64,000 nucleotides of DNA from JAEUIE01 sp046350055 (GTDB taxonomy: Bacteria > Planctomycetota > Planctomycetia > Gemmatales > HRBIN36), in the NCBI GenBank assembly GCA_046350055.1, contig JAXMBC010000001.1, positions 4,092,001 through 4,156,000 of the forward strand, in the 5' to 3' direction. The notes beneath the pieces were generated by a model. It worked only from the letters and a program-made list of their open reading frames with translations. It did no database searches and was not told where the DNA came from. The stretch's first letter is position 1; each line of letters starts with the position of its first letter. The position numbers and the translations under genes are program-made. Shown here piece after piece: positions 7,909 to 17,040 of the stretch.

Positions 7909-8661
7909 CTATGACTCCAGCTCGCTTGGCAGCTTCACCGTGAAGATGGTGCCTTTGCCTGGCAGGCTTTCGACGCGGATGCGGCCGTGGTGTTGCTCGA
8001 TGATCTGTCGGCAGACGCTGAGGCCCAGGCCGGTGCCGCCGCTGCCACCTTCATCGGGCCGCTTGGTGGTGTAGAAGGGCTCAAAGACCATGCGAAGCTT
8101 TTCGGTGGGTATGCCACAGCCATTGTCGGCAAACTTCACTTCGACGAAGCGGGTTTGAGGATTCTGGTAGATGTCAACCCGGAGGACGCCGCCGTTGGGC
8201 ATGGCCTGCCGGGCATTGATGACGAGGTTAAGGAAGATCTGCTCGATCTGCCCGGGTACCACGGGAGCCTGGGGCCGACCCTGGAAGTGCTTTTCAATGG
8301 TAATGCGGTGCTGGCGGAGGTCCTTGTCGCAGAGCGTGAGGACTTCGTCGACGAGGGAGACAATGTCAGTCATCTCGCGGCGAGTGGAGTTCTTGCGAGC
8401 GAAGCCGAGCATGCTGCTGGTGATGGCAGCAGCCCGCTGTCCGGCTTTCAGCACTTTATCGAGTGCAGCCTTGCGGTCAGCCTCGTTATCTGCCTTGAGG
8501 CCGAGCTTGGCGTAGTTGATGATGGTGGTCAGCACGTTGTTGAATTCGTGCGTCACGCTGCTGGCGAGCGTACCCACACTGCTCATTTTCTGGGCCTGAA
8601 GTAATTGCTGGCGCAGGAGGTCGACCTCGGTGTGCCCGAGGACGGGGTCGGTTGCGGTCAC
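7909..8661 (-). CDS. cytoplasmic sensor histidine kinase (HisKA + HATPase_c)
   Basis: 250 residues. The H box is SVTHEFNNVLTTIINYAKLG (about residues 35-54), followed by FLNLVINARQAM (N box), FADNGCGIPTE (G1) and GGSGGTGLGLSVCRQI (G2). All catalytic features are present. There is no membrane segment and no input domain beyond about 30 N-terminal residues, so it must sense through a partner or serve as a minimal kinase. The start is GTG, preceded by GGGGGAC. No response regulator is adjacent. It is divergent from rnc. Confidence 0.9.
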   Translation of the reverse strand: MTATDPVLGHTEVDLLRQQLLQAQKMSSVGTLASSVTHEFNNVLTTIINYAKLGLKADNEADRKAALDKVLKAGQRAAAITSSMLGFARKNSTRREMTDIVSLVDEVLTLCDKDLRQHRITIEKHFQGRPQAPVVPGQIEQIFLNLVINARQAMPNGGVLRVDIYQNPQTRFVEVKFADNGCGIPTEKLRMVFEPFYTTKRPDEGGSGGTGLGLSVCRQIIEQHHGRIRVESLPGKGTIFTVKLPSELES

Positions 8662-8897
8662 AGGTGTCCCCCATTCAGCGGTCGTTGCGGATCGCCGCTA
8701 GGCTATACTATCGGACGGGGATGAAGCGTCACTTCATCGGAAGTAATGATCTGGCAAGACGTTGCGTCAATCGCGCGGCAATCCGGCGAGTCTGTGCAAA
8801 CGAGTGGGAGTGCGGAAGATGGGAAACGCTTCTATTTTCTCACGCTGCCCCGTTGACCACCACCTGTTGCTCGGTTACGCTGCAGGTGATTGAACTT

Positions 8898-9632
8898 ATG
8901 ACCCAGTTTTCACGGATGACGGCACTTCTCCCACCTCCGACTGATCTGCTGCAACGCTGCCAGGCTGCGCTGGATTACCGATTCCAGCGACTGGACCTGT
9001 TGCGCTCTGCCTTAACGCATGCCTCCGGGGCCAATACCCGCTTGTCCTCCAACGAACGGCTGGAGTTTCTGGGTGATGCCGTGCTAGGGATGGTCGTCTG
9101 TGAGCAACTGTTTAACCGCTACAGTACTTTCTCCGAAGGGGAGATGACACGGATCAAGTCGGCCGTGGTCAGCCGTCGGACCTGTGCCGCCATCAGCAAG
9201 CAACTGCGGCTCAGTGAATTCCTGATGCTCGGAAAGGGGATGCAAACCGACATTCCCGACAATGTGCTGGCTGATGTATTTGAGTCGCTCATTGCAGCCA
9301 TCTACCTGGATGGTGGATACGCATCTGCCCAGCAGTTTATCCTCAAGCACCTGTCGAAGGAGATCGACACTGTTGCCCTGAGTGCGACGGCGGAGAATCA
9401 CAAGTCTGCTTTGCAGCAATGGAGCCAGCGTGAGACGGGGGAATCTCCTACGTATGTGTTGCTCGATGAGAAAGGCCCGGAGCACAGCAAGTGCTTCAAG
9501 GTAGCGGCCTGTATTGGTCAACGCCACTATGCAGCAGCATGGGGCAAGACCAAGAAAGATGCGGAGCAGAAAGCGGCACTGAACGCGCTTTCCGCGCTCC
9601 ACGGGGAAGCGCTTCCGTATCCTAGTGATTGA
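8898..9632 (+). CDS. rnc: ribonuclease III
   Basis: 244 residues. Cleaves double-stranded RNA in rRNA and mRNA maturation. The signature NERLEFLGDAVLGMV lies at about residues 53-67; the second metal-binding cluster is DNVLADVFESLIAAIYLDGG. A C-terminal double-stranded RNA-binding domain follows (HKSALQQWSQ, then FKVAACIGQRHYAAAWGKTK and KDAEQKAALNAL). The open frame continues upstream to 8652 without homology, so ATG 8898 is used, with ATG 8916 as an alternative. The following small gene overlaps its stop by one base. Confidence 0.92.
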   Translation: MTQFSRMTALLPPPTDLLQRCQAALDYRFQRLDLLRSALTHASGANTRLSSNERLEFLGDAVLGMVVCEQLFNRYSTFSEGEMTRIKSAVVSRRTCAAISKQLRLSEFLMLGKGMQTDIPDNVLADVFESLIAAIYLDGGYASAQQFILKHLSKEIDTVALSATAENHKSALQQWSQRETGESPTYVLLDEKGPEHSKCFKVAACIGQRHYAAAWGKTKKDAEQKAALNALSALHGEALPYPSD

Positions 9633-9937
9633 TGACGAATTACCCGGTACGCTGTTACGGTGAAGATTGCAAGAACCTGGCCGAGTACAAGATCGCTGCC
9701 CGTTGGAGTCACGGTGCCAGCAGCGAGCTGAAAACCTATGCGCTGGCGTGTGAAGCCTGCCTGCCACAGTTGTTTGCGAGCAGCCGGGCCAGGCAGAAGC
9801 TGGCGCGTACACTGCCCGGCGAACTGGGCGAGGAACCGGGCATTTATATTCCTATTGGTGGCTGGGGTGACCGGGAGATGGTGCGGGCGATTGAGCGTGA
9901 AGCGGACCTCCTGGAGAGACAGGCACCTACCACATGA
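9632..9937 (+). CDS. small conserved protein with Cys pairs
   Basis: 101 residues. Cysteines at VRCYGEDCKN and ALACEACLP form two Cys pairs that could bind zinc. The rest is charged, ending with an acidic helix (REMVRAIEREADLLERQAPT). ATG 9632 overlaps the rnc stop (TGATG), and the gene's own stop overlaps the next start, so the three genes are translationally coupled. A role linked to RNase III is possible but not shown. Confidence 0.6.
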   Translation: MTNYPVRCYGEDCKNLAEYKIAARWSHGASSELKTYALACEACLPQLFASSRARQKLARTLPGELGEEPGIYIPIGGWGDREMVRAIEREADLLERQAPTT

Positions 9938-10614
9938 TGCGCTGGCTGTTGCGACTATTACAGGACCAGGTTCTACTCCTGGTGATCCTCTGCGTCATTG
10001 GTTTCTTCATCCCCTGGGATGAGGTGCTTGTGTATGGAGAGGAATTGCTCGACTGGTCCAGGGCTAAAGTAGATAAGCACCCGGTACGAATGGTTTTGCT
10101 GTATGTGGTCAGTTTCATTGTGCTTACAGCTGCGTCGGTGCCCGGGCCGACAGCCCTGCTGCTCGCCGTGCTGGGTGGCTGGCTCTTTGGCTGGTGGGCC
10201 ATTCTGCTTTCCAGCCTCTGCAGCAGCACCGGTGCCAGTCTGGCGTTTCTGAGCAGCCGGTACTGGATGCAGGATGCGAGCCTGTTCCGCTACTTTCCCA
10301 AGCTGCAGCAGTTTAACGAGAAGCCAGGCTGGCTGATGCTGCTCTCGCTGCGGATGAACCCGCTGATTCCGTACTTTCTGGAAAACTTGTATTTTGGCCG
10401 CACGCAGATGCCCCTGTGGCAATTCTGGCTCGTGACGCTGGTGGGCATGTTGCCGCTGACCACGCTCTATGTGACGACGGGAGCGGAGCTGGCCCGGGTG
10501 GAATCCTATCACGGGTTGATCAACTGGCGGGTGGTGAGTTGCTTTGTTGCCATGTCGCTGGTGCCTCTGGTGGCATATGTAGTGCAACGGAGGCGAGAGG
10601 GTGGGGCGTGTTGA
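9934..10614 (+). CDS. TVP38/TMEM64 (VTT domain, DedA-like) membrane protein
   Basis: 226 residues with about five or six membrane segments. After an N-terminal helix (LLLVILCVIGFFIPW), the VTT core reads SVPGPTALLLAVLGGWLFGW, followed by the amphipathic re-entrant part, FLSSRYWMQDASLF, and the segment LLSLRMNPLIPYFLENLYFG. This matches the family of SNARE-associated/DedA-like proteins implicated in lipid scrambling or membrane homeostasis. The start overlaps the upstream stop by four bases. Two hairpins follow before the convergent DUF4139 gene. Confidence 0.85.
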   Translation: MMRWLLRLLQDQVLLLVILCVIGFFIPWDEVLVYGEELLDWSRAKVDKHPVRMVLLYVVSFIVLTAASVPGPTALLLAVLGGWLFGWWAILLSSLCSSTGASLAFLSSRYWMQDASLFRYFPKLQQFNEKPGWLMLLSLRMNPLIPYFLENLYFGRTQMPLWQFWLVTLVGMLPLTTLYVTTGAELARVESYHGLINWRVVSCFVAMSLVPLVAYVVQRRREGGAC

Positions 10615-10670
10615 TCCCGAAGGGATCACTGTGGATAGCCGGTGGTATGGCTTCGCTCAACCACCGGCTA
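10613..10670. terminator. double hairpin between convergent genes
   Basis: The first hairpin (10613-10627) is GATCCC-GAA-GGGATC. The second (10636-10670) has an 11-bp stem with arm TAGCCGGTGGT, inner bases pairing again around GGCTTCGCTC. Symmetry and location between convergent genes suggest a bidirectional terminator. The second hairpin also has the look of a dispersed palindrome rather than a plain terminator, as it lacks a T run. Confidence 0.55.
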
Positions 10671-10702
10671 CCAGTTTGGACCCCTTATGCTCCCCTGGGT
10701 GG

Positions 10703-13363
10703 TTACTTCATACTGCGTTCCAGTTCGGTGAGTTTGCGATCCAGTTCAGCCAGGGTCTGACGATGCTGTTTCGCTTTGCCCCTGCTTTCGTCGATCTCCT
10801 GTTCCTGCTTGTCGAACTTGTCGAGGTAGCGTTTGTAAAGAGGAGCATCCTTGGGCAGGTCTTTCATGTTCGCTCGCAGACGGGTTTGCTCCTGGTCAAT
10901 CTCCTTGAGCCGTTCATCCATCGTGCCAAGTTCCAGTGCTACCTGAGATTTACGGGTTTGCAGTTCCAGTGCCTGTTCCAGCGTTGCTTTCAGCCCTGCG
11001 GGCAACTCGTAACTGGTGAGGAATGCCTGGAGTTCCGCAGCGCTGACCCGACCCAGTTTGGAAGTGGTTAATGTTGCCTTCTCCTGATGCACATCCACGT
11101 TGATGGTGGACTTGCCCTGAAGGGCCACGGGAATCATCAGCGTATCGCCTTCCCATTTAGCATTGGCCGGCAGTTGTGGTACTGACCAGGTGTAGTCGAT
11201 GCTGTGGTAGAGGTTCCCTGTCCAGCCTTTCTCCTGTGCCTGTAGCGTATAACGATACCGGCGTTGCTGTTTGTTTGAAATGACCAGGTAGCCGGCGCTC
11301 GTGGTTACCTTGCCAGGTACTACAGGCAGTTCTTCCAGATCGACCAGTGCCTGGCCCAGCGATTCGACGGTAATCGCATTGCGGGTGGGTGAGTCGCTGC
11401 AAGCCCGACGGAAACTCGTCGTGACGTTGAAGGTTCCCCGCTGGGCGGGTTTTACTTCCGTCAGGAAACGCCAATAGTGTTCATCTCCTTCCGGGCTGTC
11501 GCCAGGTTGAAGCAGCGTGCTCTTTTCGTCGCGTCGTTGTTCCAGTATCACGCGTCGTCCATCCTTGTTGCGGTTGTGAAGTTCATACATGCGCGAAGTT
11601 TCTTCTGACACACTGGCACGGAAGCCTCGCAGAGAGCCATAGCGAATTTCAACATCAGCAGGTTGTACCGTGTTGCGTGGCGGCAGGGTATTGATGCTGA
11701 GTCCAGCATCGACGCCGTACGTGACGAACGTTTTGGCCCCGATGGCAACTTCGGGCAACTGGGCTTCACCGACGAACTGACGGTTCTCAAAGAGGGAGAT
11801 AGGGCCGGCAGCGAGCAGCGTGCTGGATTCGTTTCGCAGACGCAGCGCCAGCAGAGCTTTGGCCTTGGCGTCGTCTGCCTGGTAGAAACTGAGCCGTTCC
11901 ACGGGAATGGCCATTTGCAGCATCGGTACCATGGTTGTCTTACCTTGCTGGAGGGAGACTGGCTCGGCGATGATGTATTCGAAATAGGAGCCGACGGGCG
12001 CAGCTTGCCTTGCTGCATCCTGCTCGGCGGAACTACTTTCGGGGGAGTGGGTCTCCCGTGGCATCCGGTTGCCACCACCTCCCATGCCCCCACCTAATCC
12101 ACCACCACCAAACCCGCCCCCACCCAGACCTCCGCCACCCAGGGCACCTCCACCCAGACCACCCATGCCATGGCCACCTGCACCGCGAGTCAGTTCCACC
12201 TCTTTGCCCAGATCAGGCAGGCTGGCGACAGGTCCGCTATGTCGATCGAAGAGTGCCTGGTATCCACGAGGCAGGAAGGGTTTGTAGCTGGGTACCATGG
12301 CTTCAGGGCGAGTGGGTTGCAGCGTGGTGTGCAAATCCATGCGGAAGGAGACGGGCTGACCCGCAACCAGCTTCAGCTTGATCTGCTGCCAGTCTTCGTC
12401 GCTGGTGTTTTCGACGATGGCCCAGCCTTGCAGTTGTGCCTGATTGTTGGGATCAAGCATGAGGCGGTAACAGGTCTTCCACAGAGGTTGTTCACGCAGG
12501 TAACCGATGCGAATGCGACGCTGACCCTCGCCAGTGACGTGCAAGCGGACGGAGGTGAGCTGATTGCCAAGTGCTTCAAAGGGCCGTTGGACTTTGGAGA
12601 GTGCCTGGCGGATGCGCTGTTCCAGAGCTGCATCGAGCAGCTTCACCTGGCGAATCTGTTCCAGCTTGATGGTGACGTAGCCTTGGCTGGTAAGCAACTG
12701 CAGTCGCGAAGACGGCGGAGCAGCGGGGACAGATCGCGACAACACGCTGGGATTCTCGGCGGTGTTCTTCACCGGCATTGTGGTCTCTCGCTGCTGGAAC
12801 CCGAGACCACCGCCGGATGGTGTGCTCGACGGTATCTGGATCACCTCTACTTGTCGTGGAGGCGGTGGGGTTTCCAGGCTCAGCACCATACCGGTTACCG
12901 GGGCAGGGACTGCAGCAGCAGCAGATGGTGGATCGAGTGTAACTTCCACCTGGGTGCCTCGGGCGAGTAGAAGTATCTCCTGCCAGCCGGGATTGTTCTC
13001 GAGGAAGTTCTCCAGGCCTGCGCTGGCGGAGTCGGGGTCGCTGGGGCTGGCGAGAGTGACGGTGCCTGCTTTGCCACCGTCCAGGTCCTGCACGGTCAGG
13101 CTTTTGAGCAGATCGTTGACTTCGCCAAGTCTGCAGGTGATTTCGATATCGGAGCCGCCGGGAAGGGTGCCTTCCCGTTCAAAGTATCCGACGCCATTGG
13201 TATAAAGGACGGCCTGGGTGACAGGGAGTGATCTGGTGTTGGTCACTGCCTTGGGTGGAGCGGACTGGGCAATAATCGGTAGGTTTGGGTTGGACCAGGC
13301 CATCGAGCCGGCAACGGAGAACGCTAACAAGCCGAGCGCACCGCCTGCGAGGAGACGTTTCAT
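10703..13363 (-). CDS. secreted DUF4139 domain protein with Gly-rich loop and C-terminal coiled coil
   Basis: About 886 residues. The signal peptide starts MKRLLAGGALGLLAFSVAGS. DUF4139-type features are AVLYTNGVGYFEREGTLPGG (near residue 55) and VNDLLKSLTVQDLDGG, then the repeated beta-rich region with LREQPLWKTCYRLMLD, GWAIVENTSDEDWQQIKLKL and VAGQPVSFRMDL. In the middle (about residues 390-430) is a Gly-rich, low-complexity loop of GGG(L/F)GGG units. The C-terminal about 100 residues form a charged coiled coil. I use ATG 13363 because GAGG precedes it; a start 12 bases upstream is possible. Family members resemble mucoidy inhibitor A-like proteins; function unknown. Confidence 0.8.
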   Translation of the reverse strand: MKRLLAGGALGLLAFSVAGSMAWSNPNLPIIAQSAPPKAVTNTRSLPVTQAVLYTNGVGYFEREGTLPGGSDIEITCRLGEVNDLLKSLTVQDLDGGKAGTVTLASPSDPDSASAGLENFLENNPGWQEILLLARGTQVEVTLDPPSAAAAVPAPVTGMVLSLETPPPPRQVEVIQIPSSTPSGGGLGFQQRETTMPVKNTAENPSVLSRSVPAAPPSSRLQLLTSQGYVTIKLEQIRQVKLLDAALEQRIRQALSKVQRPFEALGNQLTSVRLHVTGEGQRRIRIGYLREQPLWKTCYRLMLDPNNQAQLQGWAIVENTSDEDWQQIKLKLVAGQPVSFRMDLHTTLQPTRPEAMVPSYKPFLPRGYQALFDRHSGPVASLPDLGKEVELTRGAGGHGMGGLGGGALGGGGLGGGGFGGGGLGGGMGGGGNRMPRETHSPESSSAEQDAARQAAPVGSYFEYIIAEPVSLQQGKTTMVPMLQMAIPVERLSFYQADDAKAKALLALRLRNESSTLLAAGPISLFENRQFVGEAQLPEVAIGAKTFVTYGVDAGLSINTLPPRNTVQPADVEIRYGSLRGFRASVSEETSRMYELHNRNKDGRRVILEQRRDEKSTLLQPGDSPEGDEHYWRFLTEVKPAQRGTFNVTTSFRRACSDSPTRNAITVESLGQALVDLEELPVVPGKVTTSAGYLVISNKQQRRYRYTLQAQEKGWTGNLYHSIDYTWSVPQLPANAKWEGDTLMIPVALQGKSTINVDVHQEKATLTTSKLGRVSAAELQAFLTSYELPAGLKATLEQALELQTRKSQVALELGTMDERLKEIDQEQTRLRANMKDLPKDAPLYKRYLDKFDKQEQEIDESRGKAKQHRQTLAELDRKLTELERSMK

Positions 13364-13437
13364 CCTGCACCTCATTGTCAGTTCCCGGAAGAGATGAGAG
13401 CCAGCCGATGGGGAACCACCATGCAGCAGGCCAGTGA

Positions 13438-13470
13438 GACGCGGTGCAAGACGTGAAAACTCACCGCGTC
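13438..13470. other. hairpin upstream of the DUF4139 gene
   Basis: A 9-bp perfect stem (arm GACGCGGTG, about 15-base loop) sits about 75 bases upstream of the minus-strand start at 13363. It could be a leader structure or operator. No promoter boxes are clear. The remaining sequence to 13625 holds nothing I can assign. Confidence 0.35.
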
Positions 13471-13625
13471 AGTGTTGTGGGTGCATGGTAGCAGGGGGGA
13501 AAGCGGGGTGCTAGGGGAAAATGGGCTTGTACTTTAAAACCCATCGCTCTTGTTGTAAGGATGTCGCTCGTTGAACATCTCACTGGGAGTGCCTGCGTAT
13601 TTCTCGCTTGTCCGATTCACCTGAT

Positions 13626-14552
13626 TCAAGGAATGTTCTCTATGTCTACGGGCTCACCGCCGTTCCAGGTAACCAAGGGATTTAGTCGCACGAGATCGTT
13701 AGGTTTGAGCCATCTGGAGTGTGGGGTTCCGTCAGCCGTTATGAATTGATAATTCTGACTTGATCGCGGGGGCGTAAGTAATTGTGCAATCCAGCCTGGT
13801 GCCTCAGTGCTTACTGGGCCCAGGCCAATGGGGCGGTCAGCTACGAATGTCATGTCTTCAGGCTTGGTCCAGGGGACAGCATGATTGGCAAAGCCAAGAA
13901 GGATAGTCGTCGCCAATCCGTCTGCAAATCTGATGTCAGAGAGTGTTCGTTTTGCTCCCCGCTCAAACACTGCACCCGGACCTGTAATCAACTGCAGGCG
14001 TGTATAGCCATGCTGTGTCCAGTTACCATAGGACGGTGTTTGATACACTTTTGGGATATCATGCAGCAGAGCTAGATTATGCTCACTATTCCAGGGTTCA
14101 TTCAGGCGAAATCTCTGATACAGCTTCTCTTCACCGAGATAGGGCAGTAGATGCACCCGCCAACTGAGTAGTGGCTGTTGAGACACCGAATAGATTGCAA
14201 TCTTGGGAAGTGAGCCTTCTTTCATATCATGCTGCTTCATTGCGCTCGCAATGTCTTTCATGCGCGACATCACCTGCATCTTGACGTTGCCACTCACTAG
14301 TAAATCACTGAGCTGGCAAAAAGTAATGAATAGACAGAACCCCAGTATACACATCATCCCTGTGGTAAAGACGATCTTAGAGATGCGGCTTGCCACACTC
14401 CAAGGCTGCCTCCAGTCTATCTTGGCTTGCCAGATAAGCATGCCAGCCCAGCCGGTGAGGAATAATACTTCAACTCCGGCAATGAGATTGATGCAGGTAA
14501 CAGCCAGGATGATGGCGAAGTATGCAAGCCAGGCGCGAGAATTGCGGGACAT
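13626..14552 (-). CDS. DUF1559-like membrane-anchored protein
   Basis: 308 residues with three N-terminal membrane segments (about residues 8-28, 30-45 and 60-85). The periplasmic part carries the planctomycete DUF1559-type pattern: MKDIASAMKQHDMKEGSLPK, LSWRVHLLPYLGEEKLYQRF, RLNEPWNSEHNLAL, then FADGLATTILLGF and a final segment with APGWIAQLLTPP. The usual type-IV-pilin-like N-terminus of DUF1559 paralogues is absent here, replaced by the multi-span region. Function unknown; planctomycete genomes carry many paralogues. Confidence 0.75.
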   Translation of the reverse strand: MSRNSRAWLAYFAIILAVTCINLIAGVEVLFLTGWAGMLIWQAKIDWRQPWSVASRISKIVFTTGMMCILGFCLFITFCQLSDLLVSGNVKMQVMSRMKDIASAMKQHDMKEGSLPKIAIYSVSQQPLLSWRVHLLPYLGEEKLYQRFRLNEPWNSEHNLALLHDIPKVYQTPSYGNWTQHGYTRLQLITGPGAVFERGAKRTLSDIRFADGLATTILLGFANHAVPWTKPEDMTFVADRPIGLGPVSTEAPGWIAQLLTPPRSSQNYQFITADGTPHSRWLKPNDLVRLNPLVTWNGGEPVDIENIP

Positions 14553-14652
14553 GGTTTTATCCTATGCAGGATGAGCCACGTTCATTCGCTTCAGCTGCAA
14601 AACCGCCAAAAGCACGCACTAGAGCGCTTGTGGAAAATGATGATGTGCAACA

Positions 14653-14681
14653 AGAGCGGCGGGGTTTATCCCTGCCGCTCT
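14653..14681 (-). terminator. hairpin terminator after the LOG-family gene
   Basis: A 12-bp stem (arm AGAGCGGC plus GGG, with one G:T pair; loop TTTAT). It lies 26 bases after the end of the minus-strand gene at 14707-15501, so it most likely ends that transcript. Confidence 0.6.
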
Positions 14682-14706
14682 TTCTGATGGATTGAGGCAA
14701 TGGGCC

Positions 14707-15501
14707 TCATTCCCCCAGCCACCAGCGTTTCCTGGGTTCAGCGTACTTGAGTCCGAACTGTTTGGTGGCGACGGTGGTGACGGCGTTGGCTGCTTCTTCG
14801 GGCGAATCGGTCACCAGGATCCGGTCGTAATCTCCCTGGCTGATCGTCCGTGCGGCGACCATGGCTTTGATGCAGTCCATCAGGGGTTGCCAATAGTCTT
14901 TGCCGACCAGCACCAGGGGGAAGTTGCTGATCTTGCCAGTCTGTATCAGCGTGGCTGTTTCGAAGAGTTCATCGAGTGTGCCGAAGCCGCCGGGAAGGAT
15001 GATGAAGGCATAGGAATACTTCACCAGCATCACTTTGCGGACGAAGAAGTATTTGAACTCGATGAACTTATCGAGGTAGGGATTGGGCTTCTGTTCCTGA
15101 GGCAGGACGATGTTGCAGCCGACGGAACGTCCGCCGACATCCTTGGCCCCGCGGTTGGCGGCTTCCATGATACCGGGGCCACCGCCGGTCATGACGGTGA
15201 AGCCTGCCCGGGCGATGTACTGACCTACCTCGCGAGCCAGACCGTAGTAGTTGTGGTCTTCATGGAACCGGGCGGAGCCGAAGACGGTGACACAGGGGCC
15301 GACGAAGTGCAGGCTGCGGAAGCCGCGGATGAATTCCCAGAAGATGCGGCAGGCCCGGAAGAATTCGGTGCTGCGTCTCTGGGGGCCTTCGAGAAACCGA
15401 GTCACCTCGGGTCCCCCGCAGTGTTTGCCCCAGCCATTGCCATTGCCATTCGGTTTTGCAGGAGGGATATTGGAGGTGCTCGGCACCAGGGCGGCTGTCA
15501 T
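14707..15501 (-). CDS. LOG family protein (lysine decarboxylase-like Rossmann fold)
   Basis: 264 residues. The signature pair is TGGGPGIMEAANRGA (about residue 120) and LPGGFGTLDELFE (about residue 195), which form the nucleotide site of cytokinin-riboside 5-prime-monophosphate phosphoribohydrolases (LOG). FGSARFHEDHNYYGLAREVG precedes them. In bacteria such proteins act on nucleoside monophosphates or remain unassigned. The first about 60 residues are a low-complexity, Asn/Gly-rich extension. I start at ATG 15501; an upstream TTG at 15555 is in frame but less likely. A second, shorter paralogue is at 24712. Confidence 0.87.
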   Translation of the reverse strand: MTAALVPSTSNIPPAKPNGNGNGWGKHCGGPEVTRFLEGPQRRSTEFFRACRIFWEFIRGFRSLHFVGPCVTVFGSARFHEDHNYYGLAREVGQYIARAGFTVMTGGGPGIMEAANRGAKDVGGRSVGCNIVLPQEQKPNPYLDKFIEFKYFFVRKVMLVKYSYAFIILPGGFGTLDELFETATLIQTGKISNFPLVLVGKDYWQPLMDCIKAMVAARTISQGDYDRILVTDSPEEAANAVTTVATKQFGLKYAEPRKRWWLGE

Positions 15502-15642
15502 GATCACTACTGACTCCTCAGACTCGAGTGTAATGTCTTCGCTTTTCCCGGCCAACTTGTCGAGATGACTTTTCCCTGTTGTACAGGTTGACTCGCAACT
15601 GAACTTGACGAGAGTAACTGAATGTAGTCATGGAACCGTCAT

Positions 15643-16950
15643 ATGCCCAGTCTCTTCGATGATGAACCGCCCATGAAGAAGCCTGCGAAACAGCCCGCTG
15701 CAGCGGCACCGCTGGCGGAGCGTTTGCGGCCTCGCACCTGGGCTGACTTCCAGGCGGATGAGTCGTTCGACCGCACGCTCCTTCAGCAACTGCAATCGGG
15801 AAAAGGGCGCCCGCCATCGCTGGTCCTGTGGGGGCCGCCGGGAACGGGGAAGACGACGTTTGCCAAGCTCATTGGCGTCACCTTTGCGATGGAGTTCGTC
15901 GAGTTCTCCGCTGTGCTCGGCGGGGTGCAGGAGATTCGGGCCATCGTGGCGGAGGCCCAGAAGCGCAAGGAGCCTACGCTTTTATTCGTCGATGAGATTC
16001 ACCGCTTCAACAAGTCGCAGCAGGATGCCTTCCTGCCCCATGTGGAAGCGGGGACGGTGGTGCTGATCGGGGCGACCACGGAGAATCCCTCATTTGCCCT
16101 GAACGGGGCATTGCTGTCGCGCATGCGGGTGGTGGTCTTTCCGTCGCTTGCCCCCGAGGCTCAGCAGGCATTGATGCTGCGTGCTGAAGCGTTACTTGGT
16201 CTGAAACTGGAGCCGGAGGCCCGGCAGCTCTTTGTCCAGCTGGCGGGTGGTGATGCCCGCAGGCTGCTCAACTGGTGTGAAGCATTTCACCATGCGCGCG
16301 GTGCGAGTGACAAGCCTGCGTCTAAGGATGAAGTCAGCCGATACCTCAAGAATGCCCAGGCTCCACTATATGACAAGTCTGGCGAGCAACACTTCGACAC
16401 CATTTCGGCCTTCATCAAGAGCCTGCGCGGATCTGACCCCGATGCAGCACTCTTCTACGGCTTCCGTATGCTCGAAGCAGGAGAAGACCCTCGGTTCATT
16501 CTCCGCCGCATGATGATCTTTGCCAGCGAAGACATTGGTAACGCAGATCCTCATGCCTTGCCCCTGGCGGTGGCGACCGCGGATGCGTTTGATCGCCTGG
16601 GCTTGCCAGAGGGCAAGATACCAATTGCCCAGTGCATTACCTACCTGGCCTGTGCCGCCAAGTCAAACCGCAGCTACCTGGCGATGAAAGCAGCCAGCGA
16701 CGCCAGCAGGCAGCAGCCACAGATCACCATCCCGCTGCATCTGCGGAACGCTCCGACCGGGTTGATGAAGACACTGGGCTATGGTGCGGAGTACCAGTAT
16801 CCCCATGATCATCCGGAAGGGTATGTGACGGGGGTGAAGTATCTGCCAGAGGAACTGGGTAAGGTGAAGTTCTACGAGCCGAGTAACATGGGGGCCGAGA
16901 AGGAGATCGCCGAGCGGATGGCGAAACGGCGTGGGGGGAAAGCTGGTTGA
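15643..16950 (+). CDS. rarA: replication-associated recombination protein A (RarA/MgsA AAA+ ATPase)
   Basis: 435 residues. Acts at stalled replication forks. After an N-terminal linker, PLAERLRPRTWADFQADESF is the family start; Walker A is LWGPPGTGKTTFAKLI (about residues 63-78) and Walker B is LLFVDEIHRFNKSQQDAFLP. Sensor 1 is GATTENPSFALNGALLSR. The C-terminal oligomerisation domain has LRGSDPDAALFYGFRMLEAG, RRMMIFASEDIGNADPHAL and IPIAQCITYLACAAKSN, then YPHDHPEGY. Length and motif order are normal for the family. Start ATG 15643. Confidence 0.93.
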   Translation: MPSLFDDEPPMKKPAKQPAAAAPLAERLRPRTWADFQADESFDRTLLQQLQSGKGRPPSLVLWGPPGTGKTTFAKLIGVTFAMEFVEFSAVLGGVQEIRAIVAEAQKRKEPTLLFVDEIHRFNKSQQDAFLPHVEAGTVVLIGATTENPSFALNGALLSRMRVVVFPSLAPEAQQALMLRAEALLGLKLEPEARQLFVQLAGGDARRLLNWCEAFHHARGASDKPASKDEVSRYLKNAQAPLYDKSGEQHFDTISAFIKSLRGSDPDAALFYGFRMLEAGEDPRFILRRMMIFASEDIGNADPHALPLAVATADAFDRLGLPEGKIPIAQCITYLACAAKSNRSYLAMKAASDASRQQPQITIPLHLRNAPTGLMKTLGYGAEYQYPHDHPEGYVTGVKYLPEELGKVKFYEPSNMGAEKEIAERMAKRRGGKAG

Positions 16951-17040
16951 AGTAGCTGAATGAACTGTGGTAGGATGGTGCTGCAGAAGTCGTCATCAAA
17001 GATAACTATGTAGATTTGCAACAGCGCAAGGGAGCAGTTC

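Noticed and set aside
12069..12287. Pro-rich small protein on the plus strand
   Set aside because: It is the reverse reading of the Gly-rich loop of the DUF4139 gene.
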